A DNA stretch of 64,000 nt from Paracoccus yibinensis (GCF_030846195.1 NZ_JAVCWH010000002.1:124001-188000); one strand, 5' to 3'; shown: positions 1-10,744, counted from the stretch's first letter. The notes: a model not told the origin generated them from the sequence alone. Program-made: numbers and translations.

Positions 1-707
1 CCGCCGATCAGTTCAGGCGTCACGTAATCGCCGATGGTCGGGATGAAGACGATCAGCACCGCCGCCAGCACGCCCGGCATCGCCAGGGGCAGCGTGACCC
101 GCCAAAAGGTCATCGCCCGGCTCTCGCCCAGGTCACGTCCGGCTTCCAGCAGCGAACGGTCGATCTTTTCTAGGGCCACGAAGATCGGCAGGATGGCGAA
201 AGGCGCATAGGCGTGGGCCAGCGTGATCACGATCGAGTTCACGTTATACAGGATAAAGGTCAGCGGCTCGTCGATGATGCCAAGCCCGGTCAGGCTGGAA
301 TTGATGACGCCGTTGTAGCCCAGGATCACCTTCCACAGAAACACCCGGATCAGATAGCTGGTCCAGAAGGGAATGGTGATCAGGAACAGCCAGGTCGCCT
401 TCTTTTCCGGTCGCACCATGAAGCTGACGTAATAAGCCACGGGAAAGGCCAACAGGACCGTGACCAGTGTGACAAGTGCCGACACCACCAGCGACCGCAG
501 CATCACCGTGCGCACGATGGGATCGGTCCAGACCTGGGCATAGTTGGCCCAGGTGAAGTCGCGCACGACCTCCAGATAGCCGTCGGTCAGGAAGCTGTAG
601 GTCAGGATGGTCAGCAACGGCGCCGCCAGGATCAGCAGCGCATAAAGGAACGGCGGCGCGATCAGGGCATAGCCCTGCCTTGCCTGTGCATCCAGTCCCT
701 TGGCCAT
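1..707 (-). CDS. ABC transporter permease, spermidine/putrescine (PotB) type, partial
   Basis: Inner-membrane permease of a polyamine-type ABC importer. The 3' end lies beyond the left edge, and about 235 N-terminal residues are visible. The protein begins MAKGLDAQARQGYALIAPP, followed by a first membrane segment, a periplasmic loop with the family-typical NYAQVWTDP stretch, and several further hydrophobic segments. An EAA loop (LLEAGRDLGESRAMTFWRV) near residue 190 contacts the ATPase. The ATG at 707 is preceded by GGAAGGA. The gene follows the cysS and squalene-synthase-like pair on the same strand after a 74-nt gap. Partner subunits are not in the window, so substrate specificity is inferred from family resemblance only. 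Confidence 0.85.
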   Translation of the reverse strand, partial: MAKGLDAQARQGYALIAPPFLYALLILAAPLLTILTYSFLTDGYLEVVRDFTWANYAQVWTDPIVRTVMLRSLVVSALVTLVTVLLAFPVAYYVSFMVRPEKKATWLFLITIPFWTSYLIRVFLWKVILGYNGVINSSLTGLGIIDEPLTFILYNVNSIVITLAHAYAPFAILPIFVALEKIDRSLLEAGRDLGESRAMTFWRVTLPLAMPGVLAAVLIVFIPTIGDYVTPELIG

Positions 708-781
708 CCGATCCTTCCTGCCGCGCCTGCGCAATTCCTTTCATATCGGATAAAGCGTGAAAAGAGGGTTTATGCGCGGCA

Positions 782-1564
782 TCAGTGTCCGCCCTGCCTC
801 CACCATCGTCCGGTCAGCGCCAGATGGGCCAGGGAGGCGCGCCTCTGAAACGGTGTGACGTCAACGGTTTCCTGAAAGATGTTCATCTTGTTGCTACGGA
901 CATCGGCCAGGAACCGGGACACGCCGGGACCGGGATAAAGCGCCGCCGTTGCCCGTTTGGGCAACAGCCTGCGGGACCGTGCCGCGCGGTCCAGGGCATC
1001 GCGCGCCATTCCGGCAAGGGTGACCGCAGCGGCGGCATCGGTCTTTGCCAGACCCAGGCCGAGTGGCTGAAGCCGTGGCAGCGCGCGCAGCCAGGCCGCC
1101 AGTCCCGCGCCCAGCCCCTGATCGGCCGCAACATCAAGGGCCGCACCCTGCGCGCCCAACCGGGCCGCCGCCTGCACCATCAGCCTGCCCGAGGTTCCGG
1201 CGACATAGGCCACCACCGCGTCAGGATTGTCGAACGGTTCTCGGGCGCAGTCACGGCGGCGCGCTTCGGCCAGCGGGACAAGATCACCGGCAGCATCGCC
1301 CCACGAATCCCATAAGGGAGTCAGGACGTCATGCAGGGGCGGAGGCCTGCCGGCGGCCATCTCGGCCAAGCGGTCGATCCACCATTGCAGCCGCATTTCC
1401 GCCAGCAGCGGTTCGCCCGACTGGAACGGCGCCCGGGCGATTTCGAGGTTCAGGGCGTAAAGCGTAATAAGCGCAGGCCGATCCTGTGGCTGCGCTACCA
1501 GGACGGCGCCGAAGCGGTCGGGATCATGGCTCCGTACCAGGTCGGCGCAGGCATCCAGCGTCAC
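782..1564 (-). CDS. Squalene/phytoene synthase-like protein (NDUFAF6-like)
   Basis: 260 residues with the all-alpha isoprenoid synthase fold signature: [14 protein letters not shown] near residue 35, [13 protein letters not shown] near 57-69, and a late [12 protein letters not shown] segment. The aspartate-rich diphosphate-binding motifs of true squalene or phytoene synthases (DxxxD type) are not visible; the first is replaced by NLEIA. This resembles the catalytically dead branch that includes the mitochondrial complex I assembly factor NDUFAF6. The GTG start at 1564 overlaps the cysS stop as GTGA, so the two are translationally coupled. Family is fairly sure; a complex I assembly role is inference. 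Confidence 0.75.
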   Translation of the reverse strand: MTLDACADLVRSHDPDRFGAVLVAQPQDRPALITLYALNLEIARAPFQSGEPLLAEMRLQWWIDRLAEMAAGRPPPLHDVLTPLWDSWGDAAGDLVPLAEARRRDCAREPFDNPDAVVAYVAGTSGRLMVQAAARLGAQGAALDVAADQGLGAGLAAWLRALPRLQPLGLGLAKTDAAAAVTLAGMARDALDRAARSRRLLPKRATAALYPGPGVSRFLADVRSNKMNIFQETVDVTPFQRRASLAHLALTGRWWRQGGH

Positions 1565-2979
1565 GTCTCCAGATCCTCGGCAATGCGGGCCACATTCTTT
1601 TGCACCGTGGTCGGGCTCACCACCAATTCGATACCGGCCTTGGACATGCGCACCTCCAGTCCGGCATCGATCAGCGCGGATTTCAACCGGTCCAGCCGAG
1701 AGAAATCCTTGCTTGTCATCGCATCAGCCCGAATCTGCGCCAGACGGTCCTGCAAGCGGGTCAGAACCTGGTCGAAATCCCCCAGGGCGACCTGGCTGTC
1801 CAGAGCGTCGAAATCAGCGCGCATCCATTCGTCATCGCCTACCTGCAGCAAACCAATGAAGCGAGCAGACGACAGCAGTAGCGGCGGATCGTCCTTCAGC
1901 CGGTGCAGCACAGCGATGGCGCCAGGTGTATTCAGGTCGTTTGCAATCGCCTCGACCAACTCGGGATGAGGGGCCTCTGCAGGCTCGACGTTCTTGCTCA
2001 GCAGCCGCCACTGCCACAGGATGTCGCGCGCCTCGTCCGCCTTGCCCTGGGTCCAGTCCATCGGCTTGCGGTAATGGGTGGACAGCAGGACATAGCGGAT
2101 CACCTCGCCCGCAATGCGGCGGTCCAGAAGGTCGCGGACGGTGAAGAAATTGCCCAGCGACTTGGACATCTTCTTGCCCTCGACCTGCAGCATTTCGTTA
2201 TGCAGCCAGACATGGGCGAAATCCGCCTGGGGATGGGCGCAGCAGCTTTGGGCGACCTCGTTCTCATGGTGGGGGAATTGCAGGTCGATGCCGCCGCCGT
2301 GGATGTCGAAGCTTGGCCCCAGCAACGCCGCCGACATCGCGGAACATTCGATATGCCAGCCGGGGCGGCCGCGGCCCCAGGGACTGTCCCAGCCGGGCTG
2401 GTCGGCCTCGGACGGCTTCCACAGCACGAAATCCATGGGATCGCGCTTGAAGGGCGCGACCTCGACCCGCGCGCCCGCGATCATGTCATCGACGGACCGG
2501 CCCGACAGCCGGCCATATTCGGGGAAGGAGCGCACGTCGAACAGGACGTGGCCCTCGACCTCATAGGCGTTGCCGTTGGCAATCAGGGTTTCGATCATGG
2601 CGATCATCTGCACGATGTATTCGGTCGCGCGGGGTTCATGATCGGGGCGCGCGGCGCCCAGCGCGTCCATGTCGGCGTGATACCAGGCGACGGTTTCCTC
2701 GGTGATCTCGCGGATGGTGCGGCCGGTGGCGGCGGCGCGGGCATTGATCTTGTCGTCGACATCCGTGAAGTTGCGCACGTAAGTCACGTGATCCGCGCCA
2801 TAAACATGGCGCAGCAGGCGAACCAGGACGTCGAACACCAGGACGGGCCGGGCATTACCCAGATGCGCGCGGTCATAGACGGTGGGTCCGCAGAGATAAA
2901 GGCGCACGTTCCGGGGGTCGATGGGCGTGAACGCCTCTTTCTTGCGGGTGCGGGTATTCGTCAGCCGGATCTCGACCAT
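1561..2979 (-). CDS. cysS: Cysteinyl-tRNA synthetase
   Basis: Class I aminoacyl-tRNA synthetase of 472 residues, the usual length, charging tRNA-Cys in the cytoplasm. The HIGH-type signature is HLGN at residues 39-42, following the zinc-ligand Cys30 in [14 protein letters not shown] is at 270-274. Further zinc ligands sit around GWHIECSAM (Cys212) and FPHHENE (237-238). The family-typical NFTDVDDKI segment is at 70-78. The ATG at 2979 lies 27 nt downstream of the glycosyltransferase stop, and the gene may share the upstream yej transcript. Confidence 0.97.
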   Translation of the reverse strand: MVEIRLTNTRTRKKEAFTPIDPRNVRLYLCGPTVYDRAHLGNARPVLVFDVLVRLLRHVYGADHVTYVRNFTDVDDKINARAAATGRTIREITEETVAWYHADMDALGAARPDHEPRATEYIVQMIAMIETLIANGNAYEVEGHVLFDVRSFPEYGRLSGRSVDDMIAGARVEVAPFKRDPMDFVLWKPSEADQPGWDSPWGRGRPGWHIECSAMSAALLGPSFDIHGGGIDLQFPHHENEVAQSCCAHPQADFAHVWLHNEMLQVEGKKMSKSLGNFFTVRDLLDRRIAGEVIRYVLLSTHYRKPMDWTQGKADEARDILWQWRLLSKNVEPAEAPHPELVEAIANDLNTPGAIAVLHRLKDDPPLLLSSARFIGLLQVGDDEWMRADFDALDSQVALGDFDQVLTRLQDRLAQIRADAMTSKDFSRLDRLKSALIDAGLEVRMSKAGIELVVSPTTVQKNVARIAEDLET

Positions 2980-3006
2980 GATGCGCCTTTCTGTAACAGG
3001 GCGGAT

Positions 3007-4227
3007 CTAGCCTATCGGGGCGTGGCTTTCCACCCATGCAATCTGGCGCGGCAGGCTGTGGCGATGCAGGTCATAGCCGTCCAGAATCGTCTGCCGCGCC
3101 GCCGTCCGCAGCCGGTCCGCATCGGGATCGCCAGAAAGGCCCCGGATCAGCGCATCCGACAACGCGGGCACGTCGAAGAAGGGCACCAGCCGCCCATTCT
3201 CGCCGTCCCGGATCAGTTCGCGCACCGGCTCGGTATCCGAGGCCACGACATAGCCGCCCGCTGCCATCGCCTCGGTCAGGGACCAGGACAGGACGAAGGG
3301 ATAAGTCAGATAGCAATGCACGCGGGCGATCTGGATCAGCGACAGATATTCGTCGTAAGCCACGCGGCCCAGGAAATGGACGCGCGACAGATCCAGCCGG
3401 TCGCCCAGTTCGGCCAGCATCCGTGCTTTCCAGGTGCCGCCGTCCTTGGGGGCGTTGCCATAGCTGGTGCCTTCGGCCCCGACGATCACGATCTGCGCCT
3501 GCGGGCGGGCGGCCAGAACGGCAGGCAGCGACCGCATGAAAATGTGAAACCCACGATAGGGCTCCAGCGAGCGGCTGACATAGGACAGCACCTCGTGGCC
3601 CGCGCGCAGCACCTGTCCGCCCGGCAACGCCAGCGTGGCCTGGGAGTTGGGGCAGACCTTGGCCGTGTCGATGCCGTCGTGGATCACGGTGATCTTGGTG
3701 CGCAGTTCAGGCGGGAAACTGTCGGCCTGGTATCGTGTCGGCGAAATGGCAGCGTCAGCCTGAACGATGCCCTGGATCAGGTGGGCCGACCGGGCGATGG
3801 TCAGCATCCGCGATTCGTCGCTGTCCTGCTGAAGTTCGGGGTCGAAGCCCACGTCATGGCCGCGCGTGCGATACAGAAGCTCGGCATAGACCAGCAGCTT
3901 GGCGTCGGGCCAGATTTCGCGCAGGAACAGCGTCTCGCCCCAGCCGGTATGGCCGATGATGATGTCGGGGGTGAATCCATGCCGGTCCCGCAAGGCCCGC
4001 GCGCCTCGTGCGGCAAGATAGCCACGTTCGGCATGGTTGGCATAGCTACGGCCGAAACCGTTCACCTGCACCGGGTCGGGCGTCTTGTAGCGCACGGTCG
4101 AAACCTGACTGGTCCGCTGGTTCTTCTCATCCGTCAGGGCCAGCATCTGGTGCCCGCGCGCGGCAAGCGCCGGGGCCAGATGGGGGAACTGTCCCGGAAA
4201 GTTCTGGTGGACGAACAGGATCTTCAT
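3007..4227 (-). CDS. Glycosyltransferase family 4-like protein
   Basis: 406 residues. N-terminal GT-B donor fold start [17 protein letters not shown], typical of a glycosyltransferase 4-like N-terminal domain. The C-terminal half carries the GT4 nucleotide-sugar motif TEAMAAGGYVVASDTEPVRE (E-x7-E) around residue 330. No signal peptide or membrane segment is seen, so it probably acts at the cytoplasmic face on a cell-surface glycan. Its ATG at 4227 overlaps the yejF stop as ATGA, so it is co-translated with a peptide importer, an unexpected partner. Acceptor and sugar cannot be read from the sequence. Confidence 0.88.
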   Translation of the reverse strand: MKILFVHQNFPGQFPHLAPALAARGHQMLALTDEKNQRTSQVSTVRYKTPDPVQVNGFGRSYANHAERGYLAARGARALRDRHGFTPDIIIGHTGWGETLFLREIWPDAKLLVYAELLYRTRGHDVGFDPELQQDSDESRMLTIARSAHLIQGIVQADAAISPTRYQADSFPPELRTKITVIHDGIDTAKVCPNSQATLALPGGQVLRAGHEVLSYVSRSLEPYRGFHIFMRSLPAVLAARPQAQIVIVGAEGTSYGNAPKDGGTWKARMLAELGDRLDLSRVHFLGRVAYDEYLSLIQIARVHCYLTYPFVLSWSLTEAMAAGGYVVASDTEPVRELIRDGENGRLVPFFDVPALSDALIRGLSGDPDADRLRTAARQTILDGYDLHRHSLPRQIAWVESHAPIG

Positions 4228-5822
4228 CGATGATGGTCGCGGAAGGCGGCGGCCAGCAGCGCGCGGGTGTATTCCTGCTGCGGAGCGTCGAAAATCTCGG
4301 CCGTGCTGCCCTGCTCCACCACCTCGCCCGCGCGCATGACCATGATCTTGTGCGACATGGCGCGAACCACGCGCAGGTCGTGGCTGATGAACAGGAAGGC
4401 CAGCCCGTATTTCTGCTGCAACCCGCGCAGAAGCTGGACGATCTGCACCTGAACCGTCATGTCCAGCGCCGATGTCGGTTCGTCCAGAACCACGACCTTG
4501 GGCCGAAGGATCATGGCGCGGGCGATGGCGATGCGCTGCCGCTGGCCGCCCGAGAATTCGTGCGGATAGCGATGCATCATCTCGGGGTTCAAGCCCACCT
4601 CGGCCATGATCTCGGCGACCATGGCGCGACGGTCCCGGCCTTTCTCGACCCCGTGGACGCCCAGGCCCTCGGCGATGATCTGTTCGACCGTCATGCGCGG
4701 GGACAGGCTGCCGAAGGGATCCTGGAAGACGATCTGCATGTCGCGGCGCAGTTTGCGCAACTGGCGCGACTGCCAGCGGGCGATGTCCTGGCCCATGAAC
4801 AGGATCGGTCCGTCGCTGGCGATCAGCCGCATGATGGCCAAGGCCAGCGTGGTCTTGCCGCTGCCTGACTCCCCGACGATGCCCAGCGTTTCCCCGGCCC
4901 GCACCGTCAGGGTGGCGCCGTTCACCGCCTTCACATGGCCCACGGTCCGGCGCAGCAGCCCCCGCTGGATCGGAAACCAGACCTTGAGGTCGCGCGTCTC
5001 GACCATGGTTTCGGCGGCGTCCAGCACGGGATCGGCCCTGCCGGCCGGTTCGGCCGCCAGCAGCTTGCGGGTGTATTCGTGCTGGGGGTCGGAAAAGATC
5101 GCCTCGACCGGGCCTTGCTCCACGATTTCGCCGTCCTTCATCACGCAGACGCGGTCGGCGATGCGGCGGACGATGCCCAGGTCGTGGCTGATGAACAGCA
5201 TCGACAGCCCCTCGGCCGCCTTGAGTTCCGCCAGCAGGTCCAGGATTTGCGCCTGGATCGTCACGTCCAGCGCGGTGGTGGGTTCGTCCGCGATCAGCAG
5301 TTCCGGCCCGTTGGCCAGCGCCATGGCGATCATCACGCGCTGCCGCTGGCCGCCCGACAGCTGGTGCGGATAATCGGCCAGACGGCTTTCGGGGTCGCGG
5401 ATGCCCACGCGGGTCAGCAGCTCCACGATTCGCGCCCGCGCCCGTGTCCCGGTCAGCCCCTGGTGCAGCGCTAGGCTTTCGCCAAGCTGCTTTTCCAGCG
5501 TGTGCAGGGGGTTCAGCGAGGTCATCGGTTCCTGGAAGATGAAGCTGATGTCGTCGCCCCGGATGTCGCGCAGCACCTTTTCCGGCGCATCCACCATCTC
5601 GCGGCCCGCGTATTTCACCGACCCCTCGACCACGGCGGAATCGCCCAGCAGGCGCACGGTGGAGAGCGCCGTCACCGACTTTCCCGACCCAGATTCGCCC
5701 ACCAAGGCCACCGTCTCGCCCTTGCCGATCTGGAAGCTGACGCCCTTCACGGCGGGCGCGATCCGGCCTTCCTGGCGAAAGCTGATGCGCAGGTTCTGGA
5801 CCGACAGGACGGCTTCGGTCAT
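4224..5822 (-). CDS. yejF: Peptide ABC transporter, duplicated ATP-binding protein (YejF-like)
   Basis: 532 residues with two complete ABC ATPase domains in one chain, the YejF arrangement. Domain 1 has Walker A GESGSGKS at 42-49, signature LSGGQRQRV from 155 and Walker B LLIADEP at 175-181. Domain 2 has Walker A GESGSGKT at 317-324 and signature FSGGQRQRI. Each domain ends with the oligopeptide/dipeptide C-terminal extension ([15 protein letters not shown] and [13 protein letters not shown]). It powers uptake through YejB and YejE. Start and stop both overlap neighbours by ATGA, marking a tightly coupled operon. Confidence 0.95.
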   Translation of the reverse strand: MTEAVLSVQNLRISFRQEGRIAPAVKGVSFQIGKGETVALVGESGSGKSVTALSTVRLLGDSAVVEGSVKYAGREMVDAPEKVLRDIRGDDISFIFQEPMTSLNPLHTLEKQLGESLALHQGLTGTRARARIVELLTRVGIRDPESRLADYPHQLSGGQRQRVMIAMALANGPELLIADEPTTALDVTIQAQILDLLAELKAAEGLSMLFISHDLGIVRRIADRVCVMKDGEIVEQGPVEAIFSDPQHEYTRKLLAAEPAGRADPVLDAAETMVETRDLKVWFPIQRGLLRRTVGHVKAVNGATLTVRAGETLGIVGESGSGKTTLALAIMRLIASDGPILFMGQDIARWQSRQLRKLRRDMQIVFQDPFGSLSPRMTVEQIIAEGLGVHGVEKGRDRRAMVAEIMAEVGLNPEMMHRYPHEFSGGQRQRIAIARAMILRPKVVVLDEPTSALDMTVQVQIVQLLRGLQQKYGLAFLFISHDLRVVRAMSHKIMVMRAGEVVEQGSTAEIFDAPQQEYTRALLAAAFRDHHR

Positions 5823-6922
5823 TTGAAGGTCTTTCGGGGATCAAAGGCATCGCGCACGCCTTCGAAGACGAAGACCAGCAGCGACAGCATGATGGCGAAG
5901 GTGAAGAAGGCAGTGAAGGCCAGCCAGGGTGCCTGCAGGTTCTGCTTGGCCTGCAACGCCAGTTCCCCCAGCGAGGGCGCGGAGGCAGGCAGCCCGTAGC
6001 CCAGGTAGTCAAGCGCGGCCAGCCCGCTGATCGTGCCCGTGACGACGAAGGGCAGCATCGTCAGCGTGGCCACCATCGCATTGGGCAGGATGTGGCGGAA
6101 CATGATGGTGCGGTCGCCGACGCCCAACGCGCGGGCCGCGCGGACATATTCGAAGTTGCGCGCGCGCAGGAACTCTGCCCGCACCACGCCCACCAATGCG
6201 GGCCAGCCGAACAGGATCGTGACGAAGACCAACAGCCAGAAGCTTCGCCCGAGGATCGCGAACAGAATGATGATGACGTAAAGCGAGGGCGTGGATGCCC
6301 AGATCTCCAGCACCCGCTGGAACACCAGGTCGGTCCGCCCGCCGAAATAGCCCTGGATGGCGCCCGCCGTTATTCCCACTACGGATGCCACCACCGTCAC
6401 GATCAGCGTGAACAGGATCGAGATGCGGAAGCCATAGATCACGCGGGCCAGCACGTCGCGCGCGGTGTCGTCGGTGCCCAGCCAATGCGTGCCGTCCGGC
6501 GCGCTTGGGGCGCTGCCCACGTTGTTGATGGTCGAATAATGGAAGGGGATCACCGGCCAGATCATCCAGCCTTGTTCTTCTTCGGGGATGTCGCTGGTGC
6601 CTGCATCCACGGCGGCGATCAGATCCTCGGGGGTGTCCCAGCAATCCTGGCTGCCGCCGGTGACGATCAGGCATTGCACCGCAGGATCGGTATAGATCGC
6701 CTCGGTCTGGAAATCGCCGCCGAAAGCCGTTTCGGGATAGAAGTTGTAGGCCGGGAAATACAGTTCCCCGCGATAGTTCGCGACGATCGGTTTGTCGTTT
6801 GCCACCACCTCGGCGAACATCGCGACCACGAACAGGACGGAAAAGATCACCAGCGACCAGAAGGCCCGGCCGTTCCTGCGGAAGTTGCGCCAGCGGCGGC
6901 GGTTGAGTTCCGACAAAGCCAT
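5819..6922 (-). CDS. yejE: Peptide ABC transporter permease (YejE-like)
   Basis: 367-residue inner-membrane permease of the dipeptide/oligopeptide family. One N-terminal membrane segment (SLVIFSVLFVVAMFAEVV) is followed by a large periplasmic insert of roughly 100 residues, characteristic of YejE, then a five-helix permease core with the EAA loop EYVRAARALGVGDRTIMFRH near residue 270. The ATG at 6922 overlaps the yejB stop as TGATG. A TTG three bases upstream is also possible but less likely. It pairs with YejB as the membrane pore. Confidence 0.94.
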   Translation of the reverse strand: MALSELNRRRWRNFRRNGRAFWSLVIFSVLFVVAMFAEVVANDKPIVANYRGELYFPAYNFYPETAFGGDFQTEAIYTDPAVQCLIVTGGSQDCWDTPEDLIAAVDAGTSDIPEEEQGWMIWPVIPFHYSTINNVGSAPSAPDGTHWLGTDDTARDVLARVIYGFRISILFTLIVTVVASVVGITAGAIQGYFGGRTDLVFQRVLEIWASTPSLYVIIILFAILGRSFWLLVFVTILFGWPALVGVVRAEFLRARNFEYVRAARALGVGDRTIMFRHILPNAMVATLTMLPFVVTGTISGLAALDYLGYGLPASAPSLGELALQAKQNLQAPWLAFTAFFTFAIMLSLLVFVFEGVRDAFDPRKTFK

Positions 6923-7998
6923 CAACCGGCCCTCGATTCAAAGTCGATGCGCGGATCGACGAAGACATACATCATGTCCGACAGGATCCCCACGACCAGG
7001 CTCAGCAGGCCAAAGACATAGAGCGTGCCGAAGATCACCGGATAATCGCGCTGCACCGCAGCCTCGAACCCCAGGCGGCCCAGGCCGTCCAGCGAAAAGA
7101 CCGTCTCGATCAGGATGCTTGCCCCGAAGAAGACGCCCAGGAATACGGCAGGAAAGCCTGCGATCACGATCAGCATCGCGTTGCGGAAGACATGGCCGTA
7201 AAGCACCCGCCCCTCGGTCAGGCCCTTGGCGCGGGCGGTCATCACGTACTGCTTGTTGATCTCGTCAAGAAAACTGTTCTTGGTCAACAGGGTTAGCGTG
7301 GCAAAGCTGGAAATCGTCGAGGCGACGACCGGCAGCGTTGCGTGCCAGGCATAGTCCTTGATCTTGCCCCACAGGGACAGGTCGGCGAAGTTGTCGCTGG
7401 TCAGTCCCCGCAGCGGGAAGATCTGCCAATAGCTGCCGCCCGCGAACAGCACCATCAGCAGCACCGCGAACAGGAAGGCCGGGATCGCGTAGGCCATGAT
7501 GATCACGCCCGAGGTCCAGGTGTCGAACCGCGTGCCATCGCGCACCGCCTTGCGGATCCCCAGCGGGATCGAGATCAGATAGGCCAGCAGCGTGGACCAC
7601 AGCCCCAGGGTGATGGACACCGGCATCTTTTCGATCACCAGGTCGATGACGCTGATCGACCGGAACCAGGACGTGCCGAAGTCGAAGGTCAGATAGTTGC
7701 CCATCATCGTCAGGAAGCGTTCCAGCGGCGGCTTGTCGAAGCCGAACTCTTTCTCAAGCTGGGCGATGAATTCGGGCGGCAGGCCGCGCGCGCCCTCGTA
7801 CCCCTCGACCACGCCGGTGTCGGCGCCCGCGCCCGCGCCGGATATGTTGCTGAAGGCGTCGCCCGATCCCTGCACCTGGGCCGCGATCTGTTCGATGGGA
7901 CCACCGGGGACGAATTGCGTCAGGGTGAAGTTCACCACCATGATCCCGATCAGCGTCGGGATGATCAGCAGCAACCGCCGCAGGATATAGGCGCCCAT
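6922..7998 (-). CDS. yejB: Peptide ABC transporter permease (YejB-like)
   Basis: 358-residue permease beginning [19 protein letters not shown], the classic DppB/YejB N-terminal helix followed by [14 protein letters not shown] periplasmic insert (about residues 40-90) is longer than in DppB and typical of YejB. The EAA loop is around [20 protein letters not shown] near 255. The C-terminus [18 protein letters not shown] also matches the family. It lies 91 nt downstream of yejA, a gap that holds two stem-loops, and overlaps yejE. Confidence 0.95.
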   Translation of the reverse strand: MGAYILRRLLLIIPTLIGIMVVNFTLTQFVPGGPIEQIAAQVQGSGDAFSNISGAGAGADTGVVEGYEGARGLPPEFIAQLEKEFGFDKPPLERFLTMMGNYLTFDFGTSWFRSISVIDLVIEKMPVSITLGLWSTLLAYLISIPLGIRKAVRDGTRFDTWTSGVIIMAYAIPAFLFAVLLMVLFAGGSYWQIFPLRGLTSDNFADLSLWGKIKDYAWHATLPVVASTISSFATLTLLTKNSFLDEINKQYVMTARAKGLTEGRVLYGHVFRNAMLIVIAGFPAVFLGVFFGASILIETVFSLDGLGRLGFEAAVQRDYPVIFGTLYVFGLLSLVVGILSDMMYVFVDPRIDFESRAG

Positions 7999-8022
7999 CG
8001 GATTGCCCTTGCCCCTTCCGGG

Positions 8023-8067
8023 CCTTTGCGGCCCCTTTTCCTTTGTCCCGCCCTTGTCGGGCGGGAC
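8023..8067 (-). other. Tandem stem-loops between yejA and yejB
   Basis: A perfect 9-bp stem, GTCCCGCCC pairing with GGGCGGGAC around a 5-nt loop (8045-8067), with a second GGGCC/GGCCC hairpin beside it. Neither is followed by a T run in the direction of transcription, so this is not a standard terminator. Such elements after a binding-protein gene commonly protect its mRNA and keep binding protein in excess over permease. The structure is visible; the function is inferred. Confidence 0.5.
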
Positions 8068-8089
8068 CGCCCGGAAATCAACCCTGCCG

Positions 8090-9952
8090 TCAGCGGATCG
8101 CGCCCGCCGCCTTCAATTCCGCCTCGCGCGCGGTGTCGGCCCACCAGAAGTCCAGCGTGCCAAGCGCATAGGGCGGCATCTGTTCGGGATGGCGATACAT
8201 GTCGTAATAGGCCAGCGTGTATTCCGCCTTGAACCATTTCGGCACCCAGAAGCGCAGGCTGCGCAGGGCGCGGTCCAGCGCGCTGATCGCGACCATGTTC
8301 TCTTCCTGCGTCTCGGCCTGCTGGCCGACTTCCAGCAGCTTGTCGATGGCCGGGTTCGCAAGGCCCATCGGGTTGAACACGTCGTCGGCATCCTCGGACC
8401 CGAAGACCTGGCCGGCATATCCGCCAACCGCATAGGACTGGCCCAGCGAATCCTCGACCATGTCGAAATCCTTGGACCGGGTGCGCAGCTCCATCTCGGC
8501 ATTGTCCACGCGGCGGTTGACGGCGTCGATGCCGATGGCGCGCAGGTTCTGGACGAAGGGGTTGATGATGCGGTCGTTGCCCACGTCGTCGTTCAGGATC
8601 TCGATGCTCAGAACCTCTCCGGCGGCGTTGCGGCGCATCCCGTCGCTGCCGACCGTCCAGCCTGCCTCGTCCAGCAGGGCCACGGCGCGGCGCATGTTCT
8701 GACGGTCAAGCTGGCGTTCGCCCGACACCGGCTGGACCACAGCGGGTTCGGTCAGGATGCCCGGCGGCAGATCGCCCGCCACGGGTTCCAGCAGCGCCAC
8801 CTCCTCGGGCGACGGCGGGCCGTCGGCGCGGAATTCGCTGTTGTCCCAGAAGGAATTGACGCGGGTTTCAAGACCATAGAGCAAGGTCTGGTTCGTCCAC
8901 TCGAAGTTGAACATCAGCCCGATCGCCTCGCGCACGCGGATGTCCTGGAACTTCGGGCGCCGCAGGTTGAAGACCCAGGCGTCCGCACTGGCAATCTGGC
9001 CGTCCGGCAGGGTTTCCCGCACCACCGCGCCCGAAGCCAGCGCCGGAAAGTCATAGCGCGTGGACCAGTGCATCGAGGATGTCTCGTTTCGGAAGGTGTA
9101 TTCGCCCGCCTTGAAGGCTTCGAAGGCGCTGTCGAAGTCGCCGAACATCTCGTATCGGATGCGGTCGAAGTTGAAGCGGCCCTGGTTGATCGGCAGATCC
9201 TTGCCCCAATAGTCGGGATTGCGCTTCACGACCAGGGTGCGGCCCATGTCGGCCCGGTCGAACATATAGGGGCCGGAGCCGAGGAAGGGCTTGTCACTGC
9301 TCTGCTCCAGGTCGCGGTTGTTTTCCTCGAAGTCCTTCTTGGAAAAGACGATCTGGTTGCCCATCTGCGAAATCACGTCGCGGCGGGGATAGCCTTCGGC
9401 GAAGGTGAACTTGATGCGGTGGTCGTCCAGAACCTCGGCCTTGGCGACCATCTGCTGCATCGCCATGCGGAAGGACGACAAGCCCTTGTCGCGCAGGGTC
9501 TCGAAACTGAACAGAACGTCATGCGCGGTCAGCGGCGTGCCGTCGCTGAACTTCGCTTCGGGGCGCAGGTTGAAGATCACCCAATCCTTGCTTTCGGGAT
9601 ATTCCAGCGTCTCGCACAAAAGGCAGTAATCGACGCCCAGCTCATCCGCCGGGCTATCCATCAGTCGTTCCAGCTGGATCACCGACAGGGCAATGGCCCG
9701 GCCCCGGTGCGTGAAGGGGTTGAAGCTGTCAAAGCCGCCGACCGCGCCAAAGGAAATCTCGCCCCCTTTGGGCGCGTCGGGATTGACATAGCGGTAATGC
9801 GGGAAATCGGCGGGCAGCGCAGGTTCGCCGAACAACGCGATGGCATGGGTCTTGATGATGTTCTCGCCGTCCCCGGTTGCCTCGGCCTCTTGCGACAGGG
9901 CGGCGGATGCCGGGGCAAGGGCAAGGGCGGCAATCAGGGCAAGGCGACGCAT
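8090..9952 (-). CDS. yejA: Peptide ABC transporter substrate-binding protein (YejA-like, family 5)
   Basis: 620-residue periplasmic solute-binding protein of extracellular binding family 5. The signal peptide is [20 protein letters not shown]. Next come [18 protein letters not shown] and [13 protein letters not shown], signatures of the YejA/oligopeptide branch, and [20 protein letters not shown]. It captures peptides and delivers them to YejBE. It is first in the operon yejA-B-E-F-glycosyltransferase. YejABEF in enterobacteria imports antimicrobial peptides such as microcin C; the substrate here is unknown. Confidence 0.94.
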   Translation of the reverse strand: MRRLALIAALALAPASAALSQEAEATGDGENIIKTHAIALFGEPALPADFPHYRYVNPDAPKGGEISFGAVGGFDSFNPFTHRGRAIALSVIQLERLMDSPADELGVDYCLLCETLEYPESKDWVIFNLRPEAKFSDGTPLTAHDVLFSFETLRDKGLSSFRMAMQQMVAKAEVLDDHRIKFTFAEGYPRRDVISQMGNQIVFSKKDFEENNRDLEQSSDKPFLGSGPYMFDRADMGRTLVVKRNPDYWGKDLPINQGRFNFDRIRYEMFGDFDSAFEAFKAGEYTFRNETSSMHWSTRYDFPALASGAVVRETLPDGQIASADAWVFNLRRPKFQDIRVREAIGLMFNFEWTNQTLLYGLETRVNSFWDNSEFRADGPPSPEEVALLEPVAGDLPPGILTEPAVVQPVSGERQLDRQNMRRAVALLDEAGWTVGSDGMRRNAAGEVLSIEILNDDVGNDRIINPFVQNLRAIGIDAVNRRVDNAEMELRTRSKDFDMVEDSLGQSYAVGGYAGQVFGSEDADDVFNPMGLANPAIDKLLEVGQQAETQEENMVAISALDRALRSLRFWVPKWFKAEYTLAYYDMYRHPEQMPPYALGTLDFWWADTAREAELKAAGAIR

Positions 9953-10048
9953 GGGCGAACTCCGGCTGTGGTGTCTGCTGCACGCTAGGCAGCGCGGGGA
10001 ACACGATCAAGCCGCGATTTCGTGAGGGCTGCGTGGCAGGCGCGCACG

Positions 10049-10075
10049 AAAAAGGGCGCATCCTGTGATGCGCCC
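10049..10075 (-). terminator. Rho-independent terminator of the cytochrome c gene
   Basis: Read on the minus strand, GGGCGCATC and its perfect complement GATGCGCCC form a 9-bp stem with a 4-nt loop, directly followed by five T residues. It lies 20 nt after the cytochrome c stop and insulates that gene from the downstream yej operon. Confidence 0.85.
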
Positions 10076-10094
10076 CGATCCGATGTTGAATGCC

Positions 10095-10628
10095 TTACTG
10101 CTGCGTTTGCAGATAGGCGATGATGTCGGCGCGGTCCTGGGGATCCTTCAGGCCGGCAAAGGACATCTTGGTCCCCGGCACGTCGGCCTTGGGGTTGGTC
10201 AGGAATTCCTGCAGCGCCTCGGGCGTCCACTGGGGCGCCTCGGCCCTGTGCTCGACCATGGCGGGGGAATAGCTGAAGCCCGCGACGGATGCGACTTCCC
10301 GGCCGACCACGCCATTCAGGTGGGGGCCGACGCCATCGGTGCCGTCCAGCTTGTGGCAGGCCTTGCACTTGCCGAAGTCCTTTTCGCCCGCGGCGGCATC
10401 GGCCGATGCCAGCAGGGCTGCGAAGTCGATCTCCTCCTCGGCCGCTTCCTCGCCGCCGGCGGCTTCCTCGACCGGGATGGTATAGGCCTGCGCGATCTCC
10501 TCGCCCTCGCCGTGGTGGGTGGAGCCGACGTGATACAGCGATCCCGCCGCCCAGTTGGCCAGCATCAGAAACAGCAGCGCGCCGATCAGCGCGCCTGCGG
10601 CCTTGGTCACGGTCATGGTGTTGAACAT
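10095..10628 (-). CDS. cycM: Membrane-anchored cytochrome c (CycM/c552 type)
   Basis: 177 residues. [20 protein letters not shown] begins an uncleaved N-terminal membrane anchor. An acidic, alanine- and glutamate-rich linker (about 45-75) follows, then a class I cytochrome c domain with the heme-attachment motif CKACH and the axial methionine in PGTKMSF. In Paracoccus such a protein carries electrons between the bc1 complex and the aa3 oxidase. The ATG at 10628 was chosen because the hydrophobic anchor starts there; an upstream in-frame ATG at 10727 would add 33 non-conserved residues. It is divergent from pheA. Confidence 0.92.
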   Translation of the reverse strand: MFNTMTVTKAAGALIGALLFLMLANWAAGSLYHVGSTHHGEGEEIAQAYTIPVEEAAGGEEAAEEEIDFAALLASADAAAGEKDFGKCKACHKLDGTDGVGPHLNGVVGREVASVAGFSYSPAMVEHRAEAPQWTPEALQEFLTNPKADVPGTKMSFAGLKDPQDRADIIAYLQTQQ

Positions 10629-10744
10629 CGCGTGCGGTCCCCGCCTTGGTAAGCTCGTCAATTCGTGGGGTATGTATCCGCTTTCGCTTTGAAGGATCAA
10701 GGTATAGTTGACCCCGCAAGTCTTCAAAATTCGGACAGCGGCCC

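Noticed and set aside
1903..4233. 776-residue plus-strand frame
   Set aside because: Antisense to cysS and the glycosyltransferase, low-complexity and rich in His, Gln and Arg as expected for GC-rich shadow frames.
3007..6012. A 1001-residue minus-strand frame across yejE, yejF and the glycosyltransferase
   Set aside because: Only its last part (from 4227) is the real glycosyltransferase; the rest is the wrong frame of yejF and yejE, which have full domain matches in their own frames.
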